From NCBI GenBank assembly GCA_934215995.1, contig CAKQBC010000103.1, positions 1 through 7,686 of the forward strand: a DNA stretch of 7,686 bases. The letters run 5' to 3'. Made by a program: the position numbers and the translations under genes. Within the stretch, counting starts at the first letter, position 1. Each line of letters starts with the position of its first letter. This DNA is from an uncultured Bacillus sp. Its GTDB lineage: Bacteria > Bacillota > Bacilli > Bacillales > DSM-1321. Of this stretch, positions 1 through 5,900 are shown one piece after another. The notes under the pieces are model-generated. The model made no database searches. It saw nothing but the letters and a program-made list of their open reading frames with translations, and was not told the origin of the DNA.

Positions 1-19
1 GCATCACCCCTAAACCTTT

Positions 20-31
20 TTATAATTATAA
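20..31. repeat. Perfect 12-bp AT palindrome containing back-to-back TATAAT hexamers
   Basis: TTATAATTATAA reads the same on both strands. It contains TATAAT on the plus strand (21-26) and on the minus strand (25-30). A plus-strand -35 would fall at or before the window edge, so a promoter cannot be judged. It may be an upstream promoter or a regulator site for comK, or simply AT-rich sequence. Confidence 0.35.
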
Positions 32-74
32 GGAATTCTGAAGGTAAAATCAACTAAATATTTTGAATATTTTA

Positions 75-106
75 ATAATGGCATTTTACTGGAAAAAAGT
101 TCTTTG
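75..106. promoter_or_regulatory. Candidate ComK AT-boxes upstream of comK (autoregulation)
   Basis: ComK binds pairs of AT-boxes with the pattern AAAA-N5-TTTT, and comK activates itself in B. subtilis. Two 7-of-8 matches are visible: ATAA-TGGCA-TTTT (75-87) and AAAA-AGTTC-TTTG (94-106). The gap between them is 6 bp, not the 8, 18 or 31 bp I recall for known K-boxes. In AT-rich DNA such matches also arise by chance, so this is only a candidate. Confidence 0.3.
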
Positions 107-119
107 AATTATTTGTGAA

Positions 120-150
120 TTCAAACATGCTCCGTATGAATTGTGATAAT
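120..150 (+). promoter_or_regulatory. Likely SigA-type promoter of comK with extended -10
   Basis: The -10 is GATAAT at 145-150 (5 of 6 matches to TATAAT), preceded by a TG at the extended -10 position. The -35 is weak: TTCAAA at 120-125 with a long 19-bp spacer. A weak -35 would fit an activator-dependent promoter. The expected start, near 157, gives a leader of about 40 nt before the comK ATG. It also rules out the more upstream ATG at 153. Confidence 0.5.
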
Positions 151-194
151 GTATGGATGTTGAGACATTTTGTTTTGTTGAGAGGGGAATTTAC

Positions 195-722
195 ATGGAC
201 GGAAGTTTTCACAATCTGATTGATGAGTATGAGATCAACACTTATACAATTATGATTAAGCCAAAAGTGGTCGGAGATAGAATCTATTCTGAAATATTGG
301 AAAGTGAAGAGGAATTTATCTCGACTTTAAAACCGATCGAAATCATCAAGAACAGCTGCGATTATTTTGGCTGCCAATATGATGGCAGAAGGGGAGGGAC
401 GCGAAGCCTTACCGGTTATACCCATAAAGCGCCGATAGCGATTGAACCGAGCAGTTCGATTTATTTCTTCCCGACCACATCCCCGGAAAAAGAGAGCTGT
501 GTTTGGTTTGCCCAAAGTCATATAGCAAGTTTTAAGAAAAAGAGCCCTTTCGAAACAACAGTGACTTTCCGGAACAAGAAATCGATTGAAATCAATGTGT
601 CCTACAGTTCATTCGAAAACCAGCTGAGCAGAACTTCCATTCTGAAACTGACTCTTGATAACAGAATTGCGGAGGTTGGCACGAAATATTCCCCGCGCCA
701 GGCTAAATATTTTCCCGATTGA
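195..722 (+). CDS. comK: Competence transcription factor ComK, with short C-terminus
   Basis: This is the master activator of genetic competence. It binds AT-boxes upstream of DNA uptake and recombination genes, and upstream of itself. The product is 175 aa. Family signatures are SCDYFG (residues 54-59) followed by a GRRGGT stretch, a proline-rich IEPSSSIYFFPT segment near 83-94, and YSSFENQ (137-143). Each lines up with the B. subtilis protein as I remember it. I chose the ATG at 195 because GAGGGG (182-187) sits 7 nt upstream; the in-frame ATG at 153 has no ribosome binding site and lies only 2 bp downstream of the predicted -10. The protein ends in RQAKYFPD, at the place where B. subtilis ComK carries FMLYPK, the MecA recognition motif. 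About 19 residues beyond that are therefore absent. Whether this is normal for this lineage or a loss is unknown. The stop is 3 bp from that of the convergent gene. Confidence 0.93.
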   Translation: MDGSFHNLIDEYEINTYTIMIKPKVVGDRIYSEILESEEEFISTLKPIEIIKNSCDYFGCQYDGRRGGTRSLTGYTHKAPIAIEPSSSIYFFPTTSPEKESCVWFAQSHIASFKKKSPFETTVTFRNKKSIEINVSYSSFENQLSRTSILKLTLDNRIAEVGTKYSPRQAKYFPD

Positions 723-725
723 TTC

Positions 726-1094
726 CTAGTGCAGTTTCTGGTATTGAGCGTACAGATAGAACTTCATCAGCTCCTCCACTTTATTGCGTATGCGGGGATT
801 GAAATAATTATGGTGCTCCTCGTACCCCTTGTAAATGAATGAGAACATCGTAAAGGCCTCGTCACGCCGGATTTCTCTCACTTTTATATTTTCCTTCCTT
901 AAAAAGCGGTTTGCTTCCGATAATTCTTTCTGGACTTTGCCCAAAGTCAATTCAATCCATTCAATATAAGGTTTCGATAGCTTGAATGGTCCTTTTTGAA
1001 ACAGGACCAGATCGCGCTCCAAAATGGTCAGGACCATCGGCAGGTAGATGGCCTGTTCAATTTTGTCGCGTTCTTTTTGCGGTATGCGAGTCAT
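726..1094 (-). CDS. yhjD: Conserved Bacillaceae protein, probably YhjD; function unknown
   Basis: The predicted product is a 122-aa soluble protein, rich in charged residues and apparently mostly helical. It has no signal peptide, membrane segment or metal-binding motif. The symbol rests on position next to comK and yhjE and on an N-terminus (MTRIPQKER..IYLPMVL) that resembles my memory of B. subtilis YhjD, which is about 120 aa; it is unrelated to E. coli YhjD. The start is set by AAGGAGG (minus strand, plus-strand positions 1101-1107) 6 nt before the ATG. An in-frame ATG 24 bp further upstream lies inside the LexA box and lacks a ribosome binding site. The promoter carries a perfect GAAC-N4-GTTC site, so SOS control is likely and a role in the DNA damage response is a reasonable guess. 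It converges on comK with a 3-bp gap and no terminator between them. Confidence 0.75.
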   Translation of the reverse strand: MTRIPQKERDKIEQAIYLPMVLTILERDLVLFQKGPFKLSKPYIEWIELTLGKVQKELSEANRFLRKENIKVREIRRDEAFTMFSFIYKGYEEHHNYFNPRIRNKVEELMKFYLYAQYQKLH

Positions 1095-1111
1095 AAGATC
1101 CCTCCTTAAAT

Positions 1112-1125
1112 CGAACATTTGTTCT
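1112..1125. promoter_or_regulatory. LexA (SOS) box at the yhjD-like promoter
   Basis: CGAACATTTGTTCT has the GAAC-N4-GTTC core of the Bacillus LexA/DinR operator. Read on the minus strand, the centre AAAT also fits the RNRY pattern. It begins 3 bp after the predicted -10 and covers the expected start site, where a repressor would block transcription. Confidence 0.75.
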
Positions 1126-1128
1126 TAT

Positions 1129-1157
1129 ATTTTAATGAAAAATGCGTAAGCAGGCAA
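1129..1157 (-). promoter_or_regulatory. SigA-type promoter of the yhjD-like gene
   Basis: On the minus strand the -35 is TTGCCT (plus-strand positions 1152-1157), the spacer is 17 bp, and the -10 is TAAAAT (1129-1134). Matches are 4 of 6 and 5 of 6. The LexA-type box lies directly downstream. Confidence 0.6.
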
Positions 1158-1263
1158 GACTCTTTTTTGGAAAGCTGATGCAGCGGCTGGCCGCAAAACA
1201 GAAGTTGCAATCATATGGCGGCTGGGTAAAGGTAAATATATATGTAAGTTTGATTATATGCCT

Positions 1264-1292
1264 TCTCTTTATAAAAACAGATGTATTATAAT
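1264..1292 (+). promoter_or_regulatory. Probable promoter of the yhjE-like/signal peptidase operon
   Basis: A perfect -10, TATAAT, lies at 1287-1292, about 90 bp before the first gene. The -35 region (about 1264-1269) does not match TTGACA, so the promoter may be weak or need an activator. The rest of 1158-1379 holds only short inverted repeats and no coding signal. Confidence 0.5.
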
Positions 1293-1379
1293 AGAAGCAT
1301 ATAGTATATTGTTACCAAGTTCCTGCGGGTGCTTTGACTTACTTGCTGGAAAATATTTATTGTTGTTAAGGAGCTGCTT

Positions 1380-2027
1380 ATGGATTTCGACTTCCTGGGA
1401 AACATTTTTACTGAAGAAAATATTCTTGAGCTTATCGAAACATATAAAGCTTTTGGGCCGATTCCCGGGATTCTGTTTCCGCTGCTTGAAGCATTCCTGC
1501 CGTTTCTCCCGTTGGTGGTATTTGTCTTTGCCAACACAAACGCCTTTGGTTTATGGATTGGCTTCTTATTATCCTGGGCAGGTGCCACACTCGGGGCCAT
1601 CATTGTTTTCTTTGTCATAAGAAAATATGGGCATATAAAACTGCTCACCTTCATCAAGCGCAATAAGCAAGTCCAGAAACTGACGCATTGGCTGGATGTT
1701 CACGGATTTGCCCCGGTTTTTCTGCTGCTTTGCTTTCCGTTCACGCCTTCAGCGGTCGTTAATATAGTTGCCGGCCTTTCAAAAATGAGCTGGATTCAAT
1801 ATATATTGGCGGTTGCTACAGGAAAGCTGGTCATGATTTTTACCATGAGTTATGTAGGGTATGATATTATGGCATTAATCCAGCAGCCGAAAAGGACAGC
1901 AATTGTGCTCGTGATCATTTTTGTTCTCTGGTATGTTGGAAAGAGAATAGAAGCAAGATTGAACAAGGGCATTGAACAATTGCAGGATGGGATTAAAAGG
2001 GAAAGAAGAAGAAAAGAAAAAGGCTGA
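1380..2027 (+). CDS. yhjE: TVP38/TMEM64 (DedA-like, SNARE_assoc) membrane protein
   Basis: This 215-aa integral membrane protein belongs to the VTT/DedA superfamily. Some members of that superfamily act in lipid scrambling or flipping and membrane homeostasis; the role of this branch is not settled. Hydrophobic segments lie at about 28-50, 55-80, 108-132, 138-162 and 172-188. Family marks are the re-entrant loop region with E37 followed by the prolines of AFLPFLP, FVIRKYGH (78-85), and FPFTPSAVVNIVAGLSKM (119-136), the usual P-S..N..AG signature. The C-terminus is strongly basic (KRERRRKEKG) and probably cytoplasmic. AAGGAG (1368-1373) lies 6 nt before the ATG. The next gene starts 25 bp after the stop with no terminator between, so the two genes are probably co-transcribed. 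The symbol is by synteny with B. subtilis. Confidence 0.87.
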   Translation: MDFDFLGNIFTEENILELIETYKAFGPIPGILFPLLEAFLPFLPLVVFVFANTNAFGLWIGFLLSWAGATLGAIIVFFVIRKYGHIKLLTFIKRNKQVQKLTHWLDVHGFAPVFLLLCFPFTPSAVVNIVAGLSKMSWIQYILAVATGKLVMIFTMSYVGYDIMALIQQPKRTAIVLVIIFVLWYVGKRIEARLNKGIEQLQDGIKRERRRKEKG

Positions 2028-2052
2028 TAGTATCGCGTGTGGAGGAATATGA

Positions 2053-2601
2053 GTGGCAGATGATAAAAACATTCTCCTCGATTGGTTGAAGATAGGGATT
2101 TTGGGAATCATTCTTTTTCTTTTTGTCAGGGCATTTCTGTTTTCCAGCTATGAGGTGGACGGAAATTCCATGGAGACAACCCTTGCAAATGGAGATAAGC
2201 TGATCGTCAACAAAGTAGGATATGAGTTCGGAAGCATCTCAAGGTTCGATATCCTTGTTTTTCATGCAGAAAACGAAAATGATTATGTAAAAAGGGTGAT
2301 AGGGCTTCCCGGAGAGAGAATCGAGTATAAGAACGATCAATTATACGTAGACGGGAAAGCAGTCGAAGAACCATTTCTGGACAATGGATCGGGAATCCTG
2401 GGCCAGAAGGGTACGGAAGATTTTACATTAACCCAGTACACAGGGGTGGACCGGGTTCCGGATGGACAGCTGTTTGTGATGGGTGATAACCGTCTGAACA
2501 GTCTTGACAGCCGGCATTTTGGGTATGTGCCCATTAAAAATGTAATCGGCAAAGTAAATGTCCGCTATTGGCCTGTGGAAAAATTCTATATTGAACTGTG
2601 A
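2053..2601 (+). CDS. lepB: Type I signal peptidase, single-membrane-anchor Gram-positive type (SipV-like)
   Basis: This membrane-bound serine protease removes signal peptides from secreted preproteins on the outer face of the cytoplasmic membrane. The 182-aa product has one N-terminal membrane anchor (about 10-30). Catalytic Ser39 lies in GNSMETTL and the general base Lys80 in DYVKRVIGLPGE. The MGDN.LNSLDSRHFG box (143-157) completes the active-site fold. Length and single anchor fit the B. subtilis SipS/T/U/V group, and the position suggests SipV. The start is GTG at 2053, 7 nt after GGAGG (2041-2045). The ATGs at 2049 and 2060 are out of frame. It is the second gene of the operon with the TVP38-type protein and is followed at once by a terminator. 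Confidence 0.95.
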   Translation: MADDKNILLDWLKIGILGIILFLFVRAFLFSSYEVDGNSMETTLANGDKLIVNKVGYEFGSISRFDILVFHAENENDYVKRVIGLPGERIEYKNDQLYVDGKAVEEPFLDNGSGILGQKGTEDFTLTQYTGVDRVPDGQLFVMGDNRLNSLDSRHFGYVPIKNVIGKVNVRYWPVEKFYIEL

Positions 2602-2637
2602 AGAGGCAGACAGACCGTACATCATTGTCTGCTTTTT
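2602..2637 (+). terminator. Intrinsic terminator after signal peptidase gene
   Basis: The 7-bp stem GCAGACA (2606-2612) / TGTCTGC (2626-2632) extends by A-U and G-U pairs into the flanking A-rich and T-rich sides. It encloses a 13-nt loop and runs into TTTTT (2633-2637). It overlaps the stop codon region and separates this operon from addAB. Confidence 0.85.
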
Positions 2638-2642
2638 CATTT

Positions 2643-2731
2643 GGCTTGCGTAAGTAGGGCGAGCAGAAATCGATACAGAAATGGCCCCGGTTCGCAAGTG
2701 AATCATCTGTGGGGCGAAGCCTCCCGCAGAT
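2643..2731. other. Gene-free block with strong potential to fold
   Basis: No gene is visible between the terminator and the addB promoter. Instead there are nested inverted repeats: CTTGCG (2645-2650) / CGCAAG (2693-2698), enclosing a GGGC/GCCC pair, followed by a 9-bp stem ATCTGTGGG (2705-2713) / CCCGCAGAT (2723-2731) with one G-T pair. Within the latter, GGC-GAA-GCC can form an inner hairpin. The block lies upstream of the predicted addB transcription start and after a terminator, so its transcription is unclear. It could be a decayed intergenic repeat, a small RNA or a regulator site. Confidence 0.4.
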
Positions 2732-2759
2732 TGCAGTTTCACCCTATATGCTATAAAAT
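2731..2759 (+). promoter_or_regulatory. SigA-type promoter of addAB
   Basis: TTGCAG (2731-2736), a 17-bp spacer and TAAAAT (2754-2759). The -35 matches 3 of 6 and the -10 matches 5 of 6. The expected start near 2766 gives a leader of about 210 nt. I see no clear AAAA-N5-TTTT ComK box near it. Confidence 0.55.
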
Positions 2760-2765
2760 AATATA

Positions 2766-2779
2766 AGAACTTATGTTCT
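2766..2779. promoter_or_regulatory. LexA (SOS) box at the addAB promoter
   Basis: AGAACTTATGTTCT is a perfect 14-bp palindrome with the GAAC-N4-GTTC core of the Bacillus LexA operator. It sits on the expected transcription start. It shares the pattern TATAAGAAC-NN-ATGTTC with the box at the yhjD-like promoter read on the minus strand. Confidence 0.7.
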
Positions 2780-2784
2780 CCAGA

Positions 2785-2799
2785 ATATTGAAACAATAT
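2785..2799. repeat. Perfect inverted repeat just after the LexA box
   Basis: ATATTG-AAA-CAATAT, with 6-bp arms and a 3-nt centre. It could be a second operator or a small leader hairpin. Another GAAC half-site (2801-2804) follows but has no partner. Confidence 0.4.
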
Positions 2800-2811
2800 A
2801 GAACGGCAGAA

Positions 2812-2849
2812 AGCGGCCCATCTTAAGCAGAAAGGCTGAATGGACCGCT
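2812..2849 (+). promoter_or_regulatory. addB leader hairpin 1
   Basis: AGCGGCCCAT (2812-2821) pairs with ATGGACCGCT (2840-2849) over 10 positions with one C-A mismatch. A smaller AGC/GCT helix can form in the loop. There is no T-tract, so it is not a terminator. It lies in the untranslated leader of addB. Confidence 0.45.
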
Positions 2850-2864
2850 GAGGCATATAGTTAT

Positions 2865-2891
2865 ACCCCGCTTATTAAGAATTGGCGGGGT
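2865..2891 (+). promoter_or_regulatory. addB leader hairpin 2 (GC-rich)
   Basis: ACCCCGC (2865-2871) and GCGGGGT (2885-2891) form a perfect 7-bp stem with a 13-nt AT-rich loop. The following bases, TGGTTGTCTCTGT, are only moderately T-rich, so this would be a weak attenuator at most. It ends about 83 bp before the addB start. Confidence 0.45.
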
Positions 2892-2974
2892 GGTTGTCTC
2901 TGTATAGATCCAGATGGATGCTGCCGTTCCCATTTAATTTATATAAAAAGATACCCAGAGAAGGGGGTTAAACA

Positions 2975-5900
2975 ATGTCCTTGCAATTTTTAACGGGCCG
3001 TTCAGGTGCAGGGAAAACGACGTGGCTCCTTGATGATATTCGGGGCAAGCTTCGCGAGAAACCGGATCGTACCCCGATTATTTACCTGGTCCCGGAACAG
3101 ATGACGTTTATGAGTGAATACAAGCTTGCGGGCACCCCGGGCCTGAATGGGACAATAGCCGCGCAAGTATATAGCTTCACACGCCTGGCCTGGAGGGTGC
3201 TTCAGGAAACAGGGGGAAGCAGCAGGACCCATTTGTCGAGTGTCGGCATGAATATGATGATCACCAAAATCATTGAAGAAAAGAAAGAAGAGCTGAAGCT
3301 TTTTCACCGCTCTGCCGGAAAGACAGGATTTATCGGCAATATGGAACAAATGCTGATCGAACTGAAGCGATATTGCATCGCGCCGGAGGATATGAAATCG
3401 ATCACCGCAGAAAAGCTGGCTGATGAAACAGACCAAAGCCTGAAAGATAAACTTCACGACCTTGAGATTGTTTATGGATCGCTCGAGCAGGCATTGGCTG
3501 GAAAGTATATTGATTCGGAAGATTACCTGACGCTTCTGGCCCAAAAGATTCCGCAGTCTGCGTATCTACAGGATGCGGAAGTCTATATTGATGGCTTCTA
3601 CAGCCTGACGCCCCAGGAATTGCTTGTGGTTGACGCATTGATGAAGACGTGCAAAAAAGTGACTGTGTCCCTGACAATCGACCAGGCATTCAGGCAAGGA
3701 CCGCCGAATGAGTTCTATTTATTTGGCATGTCGGCACGGCTGTACCATGCAATCCATCAGCTTGCAATGAATGCTGGAATCAAAATAGAAGAGGATATTT
3801 CCTTGCATAACCAGGAGCGTTTTGCCGCCAGCCGCAGTCTGGCCCATCTGGAACAGAATTTCAATATCCGTCCGGCAATCGCTTATGAGGGAGAGACGGA
3901 CGCCACGATTATGATGGCAACAAACAGGCGGGCCGAGGTGGAAGGAATCGCCCGGGAAATTCTGCGTTTGGTCAGGGATGGAGGCTGCAGATGGAAGGAC
4001 ATAGCCCTCTTGCTCAGAAACGGACAAGCCTACCATGATCTGATCCGTACTATATTCCATGATTATGAAATTCCTATATTCATTGACATGAAAGATACGA
4101 TGCTGCATCATCCGCTGATTGAGCTGATCCGTTCGGCCCTTGAAACGCTCAATACGAATTGGCGGTATGAACCGGTGCTCCGGACGATTAAAACAGAGCT
4201 TCTTTTCCCGATGGACGCCGATCATAAAGAGATGCGGCTGCAGGTCGACCAATTGGAGAATTATGTCCTGTCAAGGGGCATTAAAGGCGAACGTTGGACT
4301 GACGAGAATAAATGGGCCTACAGGAAATTCAGGGGCCTTGAGCTTGAGGAGCGGGGACAGACCGATCAGGAGCGCTTGATTGAAGAAGAGCTGAACGCTA
4401 TGAGGGATTTGTTCCGCGGGCCATTGATGAGGCTGCAGAACCGGTGCAAGAAAGCTAAGACTGGCACCGATTATTGCCGGGCGCTTTATGTATTCCTGGA
4501 GGAAGTGCAGATTCCCGGGAAGCTTGAGAAAATGTATGCAGATGCAATAGAGAAGGGCGATGTCGCTTACTCAAGGCACCATGAACAAGCCTGGAAAGAA
4601 GTGGTCGGCTTGCTGGATCAGTTTGTGGAAGCAATGGGCAGCACCGAGCTGAACTTGAAGCAATTCACTACAATCCTTGATTCAGGCCTTCAGGCAATGA
4701 AGTTCTCCCAAGTGCCGCCGGCAATTGACCAGGTGTTGGTCGCTAACCTTGACTTATCGCGTGTGAACGATGTGAAAATTGCGTTTGTCATGGGGCTGAA
4801 TGAAGGAGTATTGCCGATGAAGCCGACTGAAGACGGCATTCTGTCCGATGAAGACCGAATCGCGCTCAATAGGGCGGGGGTCGAAGTGGCTCCCGACTCT
4901 GCATCACGGCTTCTGGACGAAGAATTCGCTGCCTACAAAGCCTTTGCAACTCCTTCCCATCATCTGTATATAAGCTACCCTCTCGGCGATGATGAGGGCG
5001 GCTCATTGATGCCGTCGCCTTATATAAAAAGGATCACGGAAGTGCTTCCTGGCGCCGGGAAAAGGTTTGTCCATAATGAGCCGACAGAAGATGAGGAGAA
5101 GAACCAATTATCTTACATGGTGAACGATGATATTGCCATATCGTTTTTGGCTTCTGCCATGCAGGTGAAAAAGCGGGGCTATGACATCAGCCCGGTATGG
5201 TACAGCTTATATAATCATTACCTGGAAAAAGAACCGGATGACATGCTGAGGGTGTTGGGCAGCCTGTTTTACGAGAATAAAGCAAAGAGGCTCTCGAAAC
5301 AGACGTCAAAACAGCTGTATGGGAATAAAATCATCGGATCTGTCTCAAGGATGGAGAAATTCAACAGCTGTGCATTTTCTCATTTCGCATCCCATGGCCT
5401 GAAGCTGAAGGAAAGGAAAGTATACAGGCTGGAAGCGCCTGATATCGGGGAAATGTTCCATGGCGCCCTGAAAATCATCTCCGATACTTTGATTGCCCGC
5501 AATATTAAGTGGTCTTCCCTGACGCGGGAAGAATGCAGGAAATTTGCCCATATGGCAGTCGAACAGCTGGCGCCGAAGCTGCAGAACCAAATCCTGCAAA
5601 GCTCCAAGAGGCATTTCTATATCCAAAGAAAGCTGGAAAATGTCATCGGAAGGGCATCGATGGTATTGAGCGAGCAGGCAAGGCACAGCGGATTCGAACC
5701 GCTGCGGCTTGAACTTGGATTCGGGCTGGGAGGCCGCGACCAGCTGCCCCCGCTTGCATTCGAGCTTGCAGATGGGACGAAGATGGAATTGGTCGGGAGA
5801 ATAGACCGGGTTGACCAAGCCGAATATAATAACCAATTATATGTAAGGATTATCGATTATAAATCAAGCACAAAAGATATAAACCTCGATGAGATTTATT

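Noticed and set aside
153..194. Upstream in-frame ATG adding 14 residues to ComK
   Set aside because: There is no ribosome binding site before it and it falls within a few bases of the predicted -10. The ATG at 195 has a good GAGGGG at the right distance.
726..1094. IDEAL-domain protein, as also found near comK in some Bacillus genomes
   Set aside because: I do not see the IDEAL-like core in the translation. The protein is longer and has a different helical pattern.
1095..1118. Longer N-terminus (8 extra residues) for the yhjD-like protein
   Set aside because: That start lies within the LexA-type box near the predicted transcription start and has no ribosome binding site. The ATG at 1092-1094 has AAGGAGG 6 nt upstream.
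1298..1305. SigE-like -10 (CATATAGT) upstream of the yhjE-like gene
   Set aside because: No fitting SigE -35 lies at the right distance, and the adjacent perfect TATAAT is a better candidate.
2812..2849. Chi (AGCGG) present on both strands in the leader hairpin as a feedback signal for AddAB
   Set aside because: A 5-base word occurs by chance about once per kilobase per strand and is present elsewhere in the window. Its two orientations follow from the stem pairing.
2428..2856. Minus-strand open frame of 142 codons across the signal peptidase end and intergenic region
   Set aside because: It is antisense to a strong gene, crosses a terminator, and has no ribosome binding site or family resemblance. 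Other long open frames inside addB, yhjE and addA on the opposite strand or in other frames are shadows in the same way.
2812..2891. T-box riboswitch in the addB leader, because of TGGACCGC
   Set aside because: The full T-box motif, a specifier-loop layout and a terminator with a T-run are missing, and addB has no amino-acid link.
2641..2974. ComK box upstream of addB, expected from B. subtilis
   Set aside because: I could not find a pair of AAAA-N5-TTTT-like sites there; A-runs such as those at 2755 and 2945 lack matching T-runs.
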